The notes: a model not told the origin generated them from the letters alone. Shown: positions 42,985-53,066, numbered from the stretch's first letter. The stretch is 64,000 nucleotides of DNA from Nitrospirillum iridis (GCF_014205765.1 NZ_JACIIZ010000008.1:239653-303652), one strand, 5' to 3'. Program-made: numbers and translations.

Positions 42985-45726
42985 ATGACCATCCGCAACC
43001 TGCATCACCTGTTCAAGCCGTCGTCCATCGCCCTGATCGGCGCCAGCCGAAAGCCGCACACGGTGGGTGCCGTGGTCGCGCGCAACCTGTTCGGCGGCGG
43101 CTTCGATGGGCCCATCATGCCGGTCAATCCGCATGACCGCTCCATTGAAGGCGTGCTGACCTACCCCGACGTCGCCTCATTGCCGGTGGCGCCGGATATG
43201 GCGGTCATCTGCACGCCGCCCTCCACCGTGCCCGACCTGATCCGCCAACTGGGCGAACGCGGCACCAAGGCCGCCGTTGTCATCACCGCCGGCTTCGCCG
43301 AACTGGGCGAGGCGGGGCGGGCCCTGCAACAGCAGGTGCTGGACGCGGCCAAGCCCCATCTGCTGCGCGTCGTCGGGCCCAACAGCCTGGGCGTCATGGT
43401 CCCGGGCAACGGCCTGAACGCCAGCTTCGTCCATGTGCCCCCGCTGAAAGGCGACATCGCGCTGTTGGCGCAGAGCGGCGCCGTCGTCACCTCGGTCGTC
43501 GACTGGGCGACGCCGCGCGGCATCGGCTTTTCCCACCTGGTGTCGCTGGGCGGCATGGCGGACGTTGATTTCGGCGACCTGATGGACTTCATGGCCCAGG
43601 ACGGCCACACCCGCGCCATCCTCCTCTATGTCGAGGCCATCGCCCACGCCCGCAAGTTCATGTCGGCCGCCCGCGCCGCCAGCCGATCCAAGCCCGTCAT
43701 CGTCATCAAGGCCGGCCGGTCGGACGAGGCGGCGCGCGCGGCCTCGTCCCATACCGGGTCACTGGCCGGGGCCGACGCCATCTATGACGCCGCCTTCCGC
43801 CGCGCCGGCATGCTGCGCGTCGGACAGTTGAGCGAGCTGTTCGACGCGGTGGAGACGCTGGCCACCGGGGTGCAGATAAGGGGCGACCGCCTGGCCATCC
43901 TGACCAACGGCGGCGGCATGGGCGTGCTGGCCACCGACAGCCTGATCGAGCAGGGCGGGCGCTTGGCGCAGCTGTCGCCGGACGGCATCGCCAAGCTGGA
44001 CGCCGTGCTGCCCCCGACCTGGAGCCATGGCAACCCCATCGACATCACGGGCGACGCGACCGGCAAGCGCTACGCCGACGCCCTCGCCATCCTGATGGAG
44101 GAGAAGGGCTGCGACGCCGTCCTGGTGATGAACTGCCCCACCGCGCTGGCCGATAGCGGCGAGGCGGCCCGCGCCGTCATCGACACCCTGCGCGGCAAGC
44201 GCTTCCCGGTGCTGGCCAACTGGCTGGGCGAGGGGGCGGCGGCCGAGGCCCGGCGCCTGTTCGCCGCCAACCGCATCCCCAGCTACCAGACGCCGGATGA
44301 GGCGATCCGCGCCTTCATGCACCTGGTGCGCTATCGCCGGAACCAGGATGAGCTGATGGAGGTGCCGTCGACCGTGCCCGACCAGTTCGTCTATGACGGC
44401 GTGGCGGCGCGGGGGCCCATCGACCTGGCCCTGGCCGAGGGCCGCGCCTGGCTGTCGGAGTATGAGGCCAAGCGGGTGCTGCACGCCTACGGCATCCCGG
44501 TGATCCAGACCGTCACCGCCGCCAACCCGGAGGAGGCGGAGGCGGCCGCCCGACGGCTGGCCGGCCCCACGCTGGAACGGGCCCTGGGCGGCGGCGGGCG
44601 GGTGGCGCTGAAAATCCTGTCACCGGACATCACCCACAAATCCGACTTGGGCGGCGTGGCCCTGAACCTGGCGCCGAACGAGGTGCGGCTGGAGGCGGAA
44701 GCCATGCTGGCCCGCATCCGCGCGGCAGCGCCCGGCACCCGGATCGAGGGCTTCACCGTGCAGCAGATGGCCCACATGCCGGATGCGGTGGAACTGATCG
44801 TGGGCATGACCGACGATCCCCTGTTCGGCCCCATCCTGCTGTTCGGCCAGGGCGGGACGGAGGTGGAGGTGGTGCAGGACAAGGCCCTGGCCCTGCCGCC
44901 GCTGAACATGAACCTGGCGCGCGACATGATGGCCCGCACCCGCGTCCACAAGCTGCTGCAGGGATATCGCCACCGCCCGCCGGCCGACCTGACCGCCATC
45001 GCCCTGACGCTCAACAAAGTGTCGCAGCTGATCATCGACTTCCCGGAAATCCAGGAGCTGGACATCAATCCGCTGTATGCCGGTTCCGATGGCGTCATGG
45101 CCCTGGACGCCCGCATCCGCGTGGCCACCCCGCCGGCGCCTGGCGCGGTGCGTCTGGCCATCCGGGCATACCCGAAGCGGCTGGAACAGCACGTCACCAT
45201 CCATGACGGGCGGGACTTCCTGATCCGGCCCATCCGGCCGGAAGATGAACCCCTGATCCACGACATGATCGCCCGGACCGCCATCGAGGATATCCGGCTG
45301 CGTTTCTTCGCGCCCATGCGCCGCCTGTCGCGCGCCATGGCCGCCCGGCTGACCCAGATCGATTACGACCGTGAGATGGCCCTGGTGGCCATCGCCCCCG
45401 ACCCCGCGCCGCCCCCGGCCGAAGGGTCTGACCTGCAGCCGGGCGACGAGGCCATCTTCGGCACCGTGCGCATCACCGCCGACCCGGACAACGAGAAGGC
45501 GGAATACGCCGTGCTGGTGCGCAGCGACATGAAGGGCAAGGGCCTGGGCTATCTGCTGATGACCCGCATCCTGGACTACGCCCGCACCCGCGGCATCCGC
45601 GAGGTGTTCGGCGAGGTGCTGCGCGAGAACGTCACCATGCTGCAGATGTGCCGCGACCTGGGCTTCAAACAGACCGAATATCCGGACGATCCCGGCGTGG
45701 TCGAGGTGCATTACATCTTCAACTGA
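42985..45726 (+). CDS. Pat-type fusion: NDP-forming acyl-CoA synthetase domain plus GNAT
   Basis: A 913-aa protein in the architecture of bacterial protein lysine acetyltransferases (Pat/PatZ). It has a CoA-binding Rossmann domain (FKPSSIALIGASRKPHTVG, residues about 9-27), a ligase-CoA domain, an ATP-grasp domain (about 485-720, LSEYEAKRVLHAYGIPV start) and a C-terminal GNAT domain (MKGKGLGYLLMTRILDYAR). The SSHTGSLAG motif keeps the phosphorylatable His256, so the synthetase half may be catalytically competent. The ATG at 42985 follows AGGGGAAG; an ATG at 42958 is the alternative. It probably modulates acyl-CoA synthetases by lysine acetylation. Confidence 0.9.
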   Translation: MTIRNLHHLFKPSSIALIGASRKPHTVGAVVARNLFGGGFDGPIMPVNPHDRSIEGVLTYPDVASLPVAPDMAVICTPPSTVPDLIRQLGERGTKAAVVITAGFAELGEAGRALQQQVLDAAKPHLLRVVGPNSLGVMVPGNGLNASFVHVPPLKGDIALLAQSGAVVTSVVDWATPRGIGFSHLVSLGGMADVDFGDLMDFMAQDGHTRAILLYVEAIAHARKFMSAARAASRSKPVIVIKAGRSDEAARAASSHTGSLAGADAIYDAAFRRAGMLRVGQLSELFDAVETLATGVQIRGDRLAILTNGGGMGVLATDSLIEQGGRLAQLSPDGIAKLDAVLPPTWSHGNPIDITGDATGKRYADALAILMEEKGCDAVLVMNCPTALADSGEAARAVIDTLRGKRFPVLANWLGEGAAAEARRLFAANRIPSYQTPDEAIRAFMHLVRYRRNQDELMEVPSTVPDQFVYDGVAARGPIDLALAEGRAWLSEYEAKRVLHAYGIPVIQTVTAANPEEAEAAARRLAGPTLERALGGGGRVALKILSPDITHKSDLGGVALNLAPNEVRLEAEAMLARIRAAAPGTRIEGFTVQQMAHMPDAVELIVGMTDDPLFGPILLFGQGGTEVEVVQDKALALPPLNMNLARDMMARTRVHKLLQGYRHRPPADLTAIALTLNKVSQLIIDFPEIQELDINPLYAGSDGVMALDARIRVATPPAPGAVRLAIRAYPKRLEQHVTIHDGRDFLIRPIRPEDEPLIHDMIARTAIEDIRLRFFAPMRRLSRAMAARLTQIDYDREMALVAIAPDPAPPPAEGSDLQPGDEAIFGTVRITADPDNEKAEYAVLVRSDMKGKGLGYLLMTRILDYARTRGIREVFGEVLRENVTMLQMCRDLGFKQTEYPDDPGVVEVHYIFN

Positions 45727-45755
45727 AGACGGGGCCACCTGAAGACAGGGGCTAT
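45723..45755. repeat. Imperfect tandem duplication over the Pat stop codon
   Basis: CTGAAGACGGGGCCAC (45723-45738) contains the TGA stop codon and is followed by CTGAAGACAGGGGCTAT (45739-45755), which repeats the TGA. Confidence 0.6.
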
Positions 45756-45928
45756 CCCCAAGTGAAGGCTTCACAATCCGCAGACTTAATGACAATTGAA
45801 TAAAATTCTATGCATTCCGCCTGCCGGAAGGCAGGGACGACTCCACCGCCCCCGACACATACCTCGCCCGTTACTTACACCCTTGGTGTGTATTGACTTA
45901 TCCACAGCCTGGGCGTTGAGTCGTTTGC
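45756..45928. other. AT-enriched intergenic stretch
   Basis: No gene is seen. The DNA at 45770-45815 is AT-rich (AATTGAATAAAATTCTATG) and may hold a promoter for the small gene that follows. ACACC and GGTGT flank a short spacer near 45888. Confidence 0.35.
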
Positions 45929-46225
45929 ATGATTGTGCCGCCCAACATCGCCCAGGCCGTACCGACCCCGGTACTGACGCCGCAACAGCAGACGCCGACG
46001 CAGAACCCGTCGTTCCTGGCGGCCGTGGCCGGTGCGCAAAGCTCGGCCAAGCCGGTGGCGACCCAAACGACGGTGGCCGCCCAACCCTCCGGCAAGTCGG
46101 AAAACAGCCGGGACAACCAGAGCGGCACCAACACCGGTCAGGCCAACGACACCGGCGCCAATGCCGTGCGCGCCCGTAGCAGCGGCACGCCTTGGCGCGG
46201 TCAGAACCTGGATGTTACGGTTTAA
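45929..46225 (+). CDS. Small Gln/Thr/Ala-rich hypothetical protein, 98 aa
   Basis: A low-complexity, probably disordered protein (VPTPVLTPQQQTPTQNPS, then QPSGKSENSRDNQSGTNTGQ in its middle). It has no signal peptide or membrane segment. Composition like this is common for surface- or flagellum-associated orphans, but no family is recognised. The ribosome binding site is weak. The stop codon lies inside the palindrome GGTTTAAACC at 46219-46228. Confidence 0.5.
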   Translation: MIVPPNIAQAVPTPVLTPQQQTPTQNPSFLAAVAGAQSSAKPVATQTTVAAQPSGKSENSRDNQSGTNTGQANDTGANAVRARSSGTPWRGQNLDVTV

Positions 46226-46302
46226 ACCCCAGGGGACCAATCCAATCTTGCATTCCTGTTACCGTTTAAGCCAATTGGTTGCCACCTATTCGGCTTAAAC
46301 GG
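46219..46302. promoter_or_regulatory. Array of GTTTAA-type inverted repeats upstream of a methyltransferase-like gene
   Basis: GGTTTAAACC (46219-46228) is a perfect palindrome. CCGTTTAAGCC (46262-46272) is exactly complementary to GGCTTAAACGG (46292-46302), with a 19-nt spacer. The three related sites end 10 nt before the ATG at 46313, a position suited to an operator or a leader hairpin. Confidence 0.55.
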
Positions 46303-46312
46303 GCTTCATCCC

Positions 46313-47173
46313 ATGGGATATTTGCTGGGCAAAATTCTTGATCCAGAGCGGCGGCGCAAAATCTTGCTGGAGCGGCTTACCGAGCCTCTCCACCTCAATA
46401 TCGCTTCTTTAGCCGTGATCCTCTTTGGTTCTTTCCGCAGCAAGGTCGCCTTTGATCTCGTACTGAGGCCGCAATACGCCTTCGGGCTCCTGCGCGCCGC
46501 CGATATGGCCGCGGAGCAAGGCATACCAGAGATCGCCTGTCTGGAGTTCGGTGTGGCGAGCGGGGCGGGCCTGATGAACATGGCGCACATCGCGGCGCGG
46601 GTGACGGCAGCCACAGGTGTTCGCATACAGATTCACGGGTTCGATAGTGGTCATGGTATGCCAGCCCCGCAGGACCACCGCGACCATCCGGAGCTGTATG
46701 CGGAGGGCGACTTCCCTATGGATGTCGGCGCGTTGCGGCGCGGACTGCCCGCCAACGCCACGCTGCACCTGGGGGCCTTGAATGAAACCATACCGTCCTA
46801 TTTGAAGGCCGCATCCGTTCCAATCGGCTTTGCCGCCCTGGACGTGGACTATTACTCATCCACCGTGGAAGCCCTGAAGGTGTTCGACGGCCCGGCCGAC
46901 CTTTACCTCCCGGCGGTCGTGCTTCACGTCGATGATATCCATCTCTGGAGCCACCATCCCTGGGGTGGAGAATTGCTGGCCATCGCTGAATTCAATAAAA
47001 GCCGGCCCTTGCGCAAGATCGCGCCAATGGCGTTCCTGCGATCGAAACGCCTTTTCAAGAACGCGGCCTGGATCGACCACATTTTCGCGCTTCACGTCCT
47101 GGACCACGAGGTCCGGCGGTCGACGCGAAGGAGAAGACCCCGCGTAATCCCAAACCACTATCTGCCCACCTGA
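46313..47173 (+). CDS. Class I methyltransferase-like protein in a lower-GC patch
   Basis: A 286-aa protein. LEFGVASGAGLMNMA (about residues 77-91) resembles the SAM-binding motif I, IHGFDSGHG follows as motif II, and ALDVDYYSSTVEAL resembles the acidic motif of small-molecule or sugar methyltransferases. There is no signal peptide; the C-terminus is basic (RRSTRRRRPR). Base composition and codon use are visibly less GC-biased than in neighbouring genes, suggesting acquisition by transfer. It stands alone after an array of inverted repeats and is convergent with xth. The substrate cannot be predicted. Confidence 0.65.
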   Translation: MGYLLGKILDPERRRKILLERLTEPLHLNIASLAVILFGSFRSKVAFDLVLRPQYAFGLLRAADMAAEQGIPEIACLEFGVASGAGLMNMAHIAARVTAATGVRIQIHGFDSGHGMPAPQDHRDHPELYAEGDFPMDVGALRRGLPANATLHLGALNETIPSYLKAASVPIGFAALDVDYYSSTVEALKVFDGPADLYLPAVVLHVDDIHLWSHHPWGGELLAIAEFNKSRPLRKIAPMAFLRSKRLFKNAAWIDHIFALHVLDHEVRRSTRRRRPRVIPNHYLPT

Positions 47174-47182
47174 CCTACCGGC

Positions 47183-47977
47183 CTATATATCGATATCCAC
47201 CATCACCGGCACATGGTCGGACGGCTTGGGTCCCCAGCCGCGCGCCTCCCGCAGCACGGTGTAGCCCAGCAGGCGCGGCACCAGCGGCGGCGTCACCCAG
47301 ATATGGTCCAGCCGCCGCCCCCGGTCCGACAGGCCCCAGTCGGCGGAGCGATAGGACCACCAAGTGTAGAGCTTCTCGGAAGGCGGCAGGAAATGGCGGA
47401 CGGCGTCCACCCAGTCGCCGGCCCGCATCATCGCGTCCATCTTCTCCACCTCGACCGGCGTGTGGGAGATGACGCCCAGCAGCTGGCGGTGGGACCAGAC
47501 GTCGTTTTCCAAGGGCGCGATGTTCAGGTCGCCCACCAGGATGCGGGGTTTGGCCCGGTCCTCCAGCGCCTCGCCCCAGGCGGCCAGTTCATCCAGGAAG
47601 CGCAGCTTGTGCCGGAACTTGTCATTGAGGTCCGGGTCGGGAATGTCGCCACCGGCCGGGATGTAGAAATTGTGCAGTTCGATGCCGCCCGGCAGCTCCG
47701 CCTGGACATGGCGGCAGTCCTGCCGCTCACACCACAGTGTGCCCCCCGTGCCCGACAAGGGCAGACGGGAGAGGATGGCGACGCCGTTGTAGCTTTTCAT
47801 CCCCCGGACATGGACATGGACGTAGCCGCGCGCCGCCAGTTCCTTCTGCGGGAAGGCGTCGTCGATGACCTTGGTTTCCTGCAGGCAGAGGACATCGGGG
47901 CCGTAGTCGTCGACCAGGCGCAAGACCATGTCCAGGCGCAGCCGCACCGAGTTGATGTTCCAGGTGACGATGCGCAT
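47183..47977 (-). CDS. xth: Exodeoxyribonuclease III
   Basis: AP endonuclease/exonuclease of base-excision repair, 264 aa. MRIVTWNINSVR, CLQETKV, the catalytic GDLNIAP, the WWSYR segment and SDHVPVM are the conserved motifs. The ATG at 47977 has GGGAAG upstream and is preferred to the TTG at 47995. It ends 9 nt from the convergent methyltransferase-like gene. The xth-lolA-ftsK neighbourhood is common in alphaproteobacteria, although here three kilobases are inserted. Confidence 0.95.
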   Translation of the reverse strand: MRIVTWNINSVRLRLDMVLRLVDDYGPDVLCLQETKVIDDAFPQKELAARGYVHVHVRGMKSYNGVAILSRLPLSGTGGTLWCERQDCRHVQAELPGGIELHNFYIPAGGDIPDPDLNDKFRHKLRFLDELAAWGEALEDRAKPRILVGDLNIAPLENDVWSHRQLLGVISHTPVEVEKMDAMMRAGDWVDAVRHFLPPSEKLYTWWSYRSADWGLSDRGRRLDHIWVTPPLVPRLLGYTVLREARGWGPKPSDHVPVMVDIDI

Positions 47978-48156
47978 CAGGCTTCCCGTGGGCAAAAGGG
48001 ATCACCCCCGCTGCATACGGTCGGCGGCGCCCGGCGTCAAACACCAAGCGGCGCATATGGCGCCAGCAGGTGGATAGGGAAGCGCAATCGGTTGTGCACA
48101 ATACGATACCGGCCTACCCTGTCGCTCCGTTCTCAAGGAAACCCGGAGCCTGCGCC

Positions 48157-48699
48157 ATGAGCCTCTATGACATTCCCCTGACCCGCCTGGAAGGCCAGCC
48201 CGCCAGCCTGGGCGAGTATCGCGGCCAGGTACTGCTGCTGGTGAACGTCGCATCCAAGTGTGGGCTGACGCCCCAGTACGCGGGGCTGACGGCGCTGTAT
48301 GACCAGTATGAGGGCAAGGGCTTCCAGGTCCTGGCCTTCCCCTGCAACGACTTCGCGGGGCAGGAGCCGGGCAGCCCGGAGGAGATCCAGGATTTCTGCC
48401 AGCGCAATTACGGCGTCCGCTTCCCGGTGTTTTCCAAGCTGCACGCCAACGGGCCGGAGCGGCACCCGCTGTACCTGGCGCTGATCGCGGCACAGCCCAA
48501 GGCACAGGCCAAGGAAGGCGGCCAACTGCTGGCCAAGCTGGCCCAGCACGGCCTGGCGCCCAAGGACGAAAGTGACATCGCCTGGAATTTCGAGAAATTC
48601 CTGGTGGGTCGCGACGGCACGGTCATCGCCCGCTTCGCCCCGGACGTGGAGCCGCAGGACCCGGCCCTGGTGGGCGCCATCGAGAGCGCCCTGGCCTAA
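48157..48699 (+). CDS. Glutathione peroxidase
   Basis: A 180-aa GPx. The catalytic Cys35 lies in NVASKCGLTPQYAGL, Gln in FAGQEPGS and the Trp/Asn pair in AWNFEKFLV. FPCNDF is the usual family motif. It reduces peroxides with thioredoxin or glutathione. It has GGAG before the ATG. It is the more canonical of the two paralogues in the window (the other is at 21139). Confidence 0.94.
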   Translation: MSLYDIPLTRLEGQPASLGEYRGQVLLLVNVASKCGLTPQYAGLTALYDQYEGKGFQVLAFPCNDFAGQEPGSPEEIQDFCQRNYGVRFPVFSKLHANGPERHPLYLALIAAQPKAQAKEGGQLLAKLAQHGLAPKDESDIAWNFEKFLVGRDGTVIARFAPDVEPQDPALVGAIESALA

Positions 48700-48711
48700 G
48701 CCGGCGGGCGG

Positions 48712-49497
48712 CTAGGAGGCGCGCGACGCCGCCCGCGCCCGCACGGCGTCGCCGAAGGCCTTGAACAGGGCGGTGGAGGCCGGGTCTTCCCAGAAGCGCC
48801 ATTCGGGGTGCCATTGCACCGCCAGGGCGAAGGTGGGCCCCTCCACCCGCACGGCCTCGATCAGGCCGTCGGGGGCCGTCGCCTCCACCACCAGCCCGGG
48901 GGCCAGCCGGTCGATACCTTGCTGGTGCAGGGAGTTGACGGTCAGACGTTCCCGGCCGGTGATGCGGGCCATCAGGCCACCGGGCGTGAGATCGACTGCG
49001 TGGGCGCCGCCGTACTGGACCTCGACCGGCTGGGTCTCGTCATCGCGGTGGTCCATCAGGCCCGGCACCTCCTGCACCTTCTGGTGCAGGGTGCCGCCCA
49101 GGGCCACGTTCAGTTCCTGCAGGCCACGGCAGATGGCGAACATCGGCACGCCGGCATCCAGCGCCGCCCGGTAGAGGGGCAGGGTGGTGGCGTCGCGCGC
49201 CAAATCGTGCAGGGTGCCTTCGTCCGACGCCGGGCCCTGGTACTGGTCGGGATGGACGTTGCTGGGGCTGCCGGTGAACAGCAGCCCGTCCAGACGCGCC
49301 ACCACCATGGCCGGGTCGTAGCGGTCGCCCAAGGCCGGCAGCAGCACGGCCAGCGCGTCCGCCCCCTCCGACACCGCGCGGACATACTTGTCGCCCACCA
49401 CATGGAAAGGGTGGCGGCCCAGGGTGCGGTGATCGGCGCAGACGCCGACGATGGGCAGAGCCGCGCGGGGCGGTCCAGCATGGGATTGGCCGGTCAT
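48712..49497 (-). CDS. Class I glutamine amidotransferase, PuuD-like
   Basis: A 261-aa enzyme of the gamma-glutamyl-gamma-aminobutyrate hydrolase family. The nucleophile Cys lies in FAICRGLQELNVALGG, and the His/Glu pair in AVQWHPEW. LLFTGSPSNVHP near the N-terminus is also typical. It probably hydrolyses a gamma-glutamyl amine in putrescine or related polyamine breakdown, but no other puu gene is adjacent. The ATG at 49497 is used. Confidence 0.9.
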   Translation of the reverse strand: MTGQSHAGPPRAALPIVGVCADHRTLGRHPFHVVGDKYVRAVSEGADALAVLLPALGDRYDPAMVVARLDGLLFTGSPSNVHPDQYQGPASDEGTLHDLARDATTLPLYRAALDAGVPMFAICRGLQELNVALGGTLHQKVQEVPGLMDHRDDETQPVEVQYGGAHAVDLTPGGLMARITGRERLTVNSLHQQGIDRLAPGLVVEATAPDGLIEAVRVEGPTFALAVQWHPEWRFWEDPASTALFKAFGDAVRARAASRAS

Positions 49498-49528
49498 CGC
49501 TCGGGCCCTCCTTGGTCGGGCCGCCCGC

Positions 49529-49562
49529 GAACGGGACCCCCGGCGCGGGGTCAGTCCCGTTC
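49529..49562 (-). terminator. Hairpin at the end of lolA
   Basis: GAACGGGAC (49529-49537) and GTCCCGTTC (49554-49562) form a 9-bp stem with nested CCC/GGG pairs. The right arm overlaps the last codons of lolA. There is no T-tract downstream on the minus strand, so intrinsic termination is uncertain. Confidence 0.4.
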
Positions 49563-50192
49563 CTTGCGGCGGCTGGGGTCGCGGAAATAGAACTGGTCGT
49601 CGGCCAGGCTGACGCCCGTCTGTGGATCCAGCAGCGCCACCTCGGTGGTGGCGCCCTGGGCATCCAGCACCCGCCACTTCCTCAGGCCGAAGGGCTGTTC
49701 CTGGAACATCAGGGTCAGCCGGCCCAGGCCGGGATCCTTGGTCTGGACCAGCGTCACCTCCAGCACCCCGGCGCTGTCGTCCATGGAGGTGACGGTGACG
49801 TCGCCGGACAGGTGCAGGTCGGGCCGCAGGATGAAGTCGGCCATGGTGCTGCCGATGGGGGCGTTGGACTGTTCCTTGGCCTCGGCATCCCAGAAATAGA
49901 CGAAGTGGCCGTCGGCGACGATGAAGTTCTTGTTGGGCGGGTCGTAGTCGATGCGCATCTTGCCCGGCCGCTTTAGCTGAAAGGTGCCGCGCGCCAGGTC
50001 GCCGTCCGGGTTCACCTGTTGGAAGGCGGACTTCAGCGTCTGGATGCCGTTCAGGTAGGTCTCAACCTGGTGCAGCTTGGCCTTGTCCTCCTCCGTGAAC
50101 TGGCTGGGGGGCTTGGCGGCGGCCACCCCGGGCAGGGACGGGACGGCGGCGAGAGCCAGGAGGGCGGCGGCGAGGGCGGTGCGGCGGATCAT
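49551..50192 (-). CDS. lolA: Outer-membrane lipoprotein carrier LolA
   Basis: Periplasmic chaperone that carries lipoproteins from LolCDE to LolB, 213 aa. The N-terminal LAAALLALAAVPSLPGVAAA is a signal peptide ending near residue 26. VETYLNGIQTLKSAFQQVNPDG, GTFQLKRPGKMRIDYDPP and FVYFWDAEAKEQ are family features (first quoted in part: YLNGIQTLKSAFQQ). It lies downstream of ftsK on the same strand. Confidence 0.93.
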   Translation of the reverse strand: MIRRTALAAALLALAAVPSLPGVAAAKPPSQFTEEDKAKLHQVETYLNGIQTLKSAFQQVNPDGDLARGTFQLKRPGKMRIDYDPPNKNFIVADGHFVYFWDAEAKEQSNAPIGSTMADFILRPDLHLSGDVTVTSMDDSAGVLEVTLVQTKDPGLGRLTLMFQEQPFGLRKWRVLDAQGATTEVALLDPQTGVSLADDQFYFRDPSRRKERD

Positions 50193-50321
50193 GGTGCCTT
50201 CAGGATAGACCGCGCTTTAAGGCGGAATTGCGGTGGCGATACAACTGCTTGGATGAAATGCCGGGAAGAGGGGAGGGGGCGTACGCGCCACCGCACCCCG
50301 GCGGCGGCGGAACGTACACCC

Positions 50322-53066
50322 TCAGCTTTCCCGGTCGTCGATGTTGCGCGCCAGCACCTCGCGCTTGCCGACATGATTGGCGCGGCTGACCACGCCCTCC
50401 TGCTCCATCCGCTCGATCAGGCGGGCGGCGCTGTTGTAGCCGATGCGCAGGTGGCGCTGGATGAAGCTGGTGCTGGCCTTGCCCTCGCGGCAGACCACGG
50501 CCACCGCCTGGTCATACAGCTCGTCACCGGAACTGGTGTTGCCGCCGGAACCACCGCCCGATCCACCGTCCTCGTCAAACGGGCTGGCCTCGTCCTCTTC
50601 CGTCACGGCGTCGACGTAGTTGGGCTCGCCCTGGGCCTTCAGGAATTTCACCACGTCCTCGACCTCCTGGTCGCGGACGAAGGGGCCATGGACGCGGGTG
50701 ATGCGGCCACCGCCGGCCATGTAGAGCATATCGCCCTGGCCTAGCAGCTGCTCCGCGCCCTGTTCGCCCAGGATGGTGCGGCTGTCGATCTTGGAGGTGA
50801 CCTGGAAGCTGATGCGGGTGGGGAAGTTGGCCTTGATGGTGCCGGTGATGACGTCCACCGACGGGCGCTGCGTCGCCATGATGATATGGATGCCGGCGGC
50901 GCGCGCCATCTGCGCCAGGCGCTGGATGGCGGCCTCGATATCCTTGCCGGCCACCAGCATCAGGTCGGCCATCTCGTCGACGATGACGACGATGTAGGGC
51001 AGTTCCGTCAGGTCGATGGGCTGGTCCTCGAACACCGGCTTGCCGGTGTCGGGGTCGAAGCCCGTCTGGATGCGGCGGGTCAGCGTCTCACCGTTCTGAC
51101 GCGCCTCGCGCAGGCGGATGTTGTAGCCGTCGATGTTGCGCACGCCCAGCTTGGACATGGCGCGGTAGCGGTCCTCCATCTCCCGCACTGTCCACTTCAG
51201 CGCCACCACCGCCTTCTTGGGATCGGTCACCACCGGCGCCAACAGGTGGGGGATGCCCTCATAGATCGACAGCTCCAGCATCTTGGGATCGACCATGATG
51301 AAGCGGCACTTTTCCGGCGGCAGCCGGTAGAGCAGCGACAGGATCATGGTGTTGATGGCCACGGACTTGCCCGAACCGGTGGTGCCGGCCACCAGCAGGT
51401 GGGGCATGCGGGCCAGATCGGCGATCACCGGCTGGCCACCGATGTCCTTGCCCAGCACCAAGGCCAGCTTGTGCTGCGCCCGGTCATAGCTCTCTGCCTC
51501 CAGCAGTTCGCGCAAGTAGACGGTTTCGCGCTTTGCGTTGGGCAGTTCGACGCCGATGACGTTGCGGCCGGGCACAACGGCCACACGCACGGAAACAGCG
51601 CTCATGGACCGGGCGATGTCATCGGCCAGACCGATGACGCGGGACGATTTGGTGCCTGGCGCCGGTTCCAGTTCATAGAGGGTGACGACGGGGCCGGGAT
51701 GGACCTTGCCGATCTCCCCCTTCACGCCGAAATCGTCCAGCACGCCTTCCAGCAACTGGGCGTTCTGGCGCAGCGCCTCCTCATTGACGCCGGGGCTCCG
51801 CACCGACAGGTCGGGCAGTTGCAGCAGTTCCACCGGCGGCAGTTCATAGTCGCTGGGGCCGTCGGGTTCCAGGTCCAGGCTGGACTGCAACGCCGCCGGC
51901 GCCTTGCGGGCGATTTCCACCGGCTTGGCCTTGGGCGGCACCACCGTGGCCAGCGGCCGGCGGGGCGCCGCCTCGCCCTCCACGGCCAATTCGCCGGCGC
52001 GGGGCTCCGGCCGCTCGGCCGGGCGGTCACCGGGGCGGTCCAGTGGCGGGATGGACAGGCTGGGTTCGCGGCGGAGGCCGTCGCCGAAGCCGGGCTCGCG
52101 CCGGGGGGCGGGGGCCGCGCGCTCCCGCGCCGACAGGCCCTTCAGCCCGCCGGTCAGCCGGTCGGTAAGGCTGCCGGCCAGGCCGCCGAGCCCGCCGACA
52201 CCGGCCAGCGCCGAACCGGCGGCGGAGCGCAGGCGGCCGGCCAAACCGGCGGGCGCCTCCTCCCCGACAGGGTCATCGGCGTGGTCTTCGGGTTCGTCAT
52301 AGACCGGCTGGTTCGGACGACGGACGGAGGCCGGGGCGGCGGGCTTGGCCGCAGGCCGCCACTGGCCGATACGCCGGACAAAGCCGTAGGCGGCGCCCAC
52401 GGCGGCGAAGGCCTGGTAGAAGGGCACCCCCAAGGCCACGACGATCAGCGCCATGGTCGCTAGCGCCGTCACCAGGCCCAGCAGCAGCGGACTGCCCCAC
52501 CCCAGATGGGCGATGAAAAAATGGTCGGTCAAGGTGACGAGGACGCGCCCGACATTGCCGCCGGCCCCGCCGTCGAAGGGGGCGGAGATGCCACCCAGCG
52601 AGACGCCGGCCAGGATGACGGCGATCAGCCCGGCGGCGAGACGGCCGGCCCAGAAGCTGGGCGGGTCGTGGCGCAGGATGCGCGCGCCCCAGCCGGCGAT
52701 GATGACGGCCAGCAGATAGGCGGCCAAGCCGAAGCATTGCACCAGCACGTCGGCGGCGTAGGAGCCGATGACGCCCGCCACATTGTGCACGGCGCCGTGG
52801 GGACCCGCGGTGTTCAGCGAGGGGTCGTTGGGGTCGTAGCTGAACAGGACGGCGGCCAGCGCCAGGGCCAGCAGCACCACGCACAGGCCCCCCACCTCCG
52901 CGGCGCGGCGCAGCAGGAATTGCGAGGCGCCGTCGGGCAGCAGGCTGCCGCGCCGGCGTTTGCCGGGACCGGTGGGGCCGGACCTGGATCCGGCGGATCC
53001 CTGGCCCGAGGACAGGGGATCGCGGCTGCCCCGGGAACCGGGGGTGGAGGCAAGGCGGGTCGTCAT
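50322..53066 (-). CDS. ftsK: DNA translocase FtsK
   Basis: Septum-anchored DNA pump that coordinates chromosome dimer resolution with division, 914 aa. It has four to five membrane segments in the first 220 residues, a Pro/Arg-rich linker to about residue 400, then the motor domain with Walker A GTTGSGKS and Walker [13 protein letters not shown]-terminal gamma winged helix recognises KOPS sites ([21 protein letters not shown], quoted as [15 protein letters not shown]). A Gly/Ser-rich loop ([10 protein letters not shown]) precedes the gamma domain. The length is normal for alphaproteobacteria. Confidence 0.97.
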   Translation of the reverse strand: MTTRLASTPGSRGSRDPLSSGQGSAGSRSGPTGPGKRRRGSLLPDGASQFLLRRAAEVGGLCVVLLALALAAVLFSYDPNDPSLNTAGPHGAVHNVAGVIGSYAADVLVQCFGLAAYLLAVIIAGWGARILRHDPPSFWAGRLAAGLIAVILAGVSLGGISAPFDGGAGGNVGRVLVTLTDHFFIAHLGWGSPLLLGLVTALATMALIVVALGVPFYQAFAAVGAAYGFVRRIGQWRPAAKPAAPASVRRPNQPVYDEPEDHADDPVGEEAPAGLAGRLRSAAGSALAGVGGLGGLAGSLTDRLTGGLKGLSARERAAPAPRREPGFGDGLRREPSLSIPPLDRPGDRPAERPEPRAGELAVEGEAAPRRPLATVVPPKAKPVEIARKAPAALQSSLDLEPDGPSDYELPPVELLQLPDLSVRSPGVNEEALRQNAQLLEGVLDDFGVKGEIGKVHPGPVVTLYELEPAPGTKSSRVIGLADDIARSMSAVSVRVAVVPGRNVIGVELPNAKRETVYLRELLEAESYDRAQHKLALVLGKDIGGQPVIADLARMPHLLVAGTTGSGKSVAINTMILSLLYRLPPEKCRFIMVDPKMLELSIYEGIPHLLAPVVTDPKKAVVALKWTVREMEDRYRAMSKLGVRNIDGYNIRLREARQNGETLTRRIQTGFDPDTGKPVFEDQPIDLTELPYIVVIVDEMADLMLVAGKDIEAAIQRLAQMARAAGIHIIMATQRPSVDVITGTIKANFPTRISFQVTSKIDSRTILGEQGAEQLLGQGDMLYMAGGGRITRVHGPFVRDQEVEDVVKFLKAQGEPNYVDAVTEEDEASPFDEDGGSGGGSGGNTSSGDELYDQAVAVVCREGKASTSFIQRHLRIGYNSAARLIERMEQEGVVSRANHVGKREVLARNIDDRES

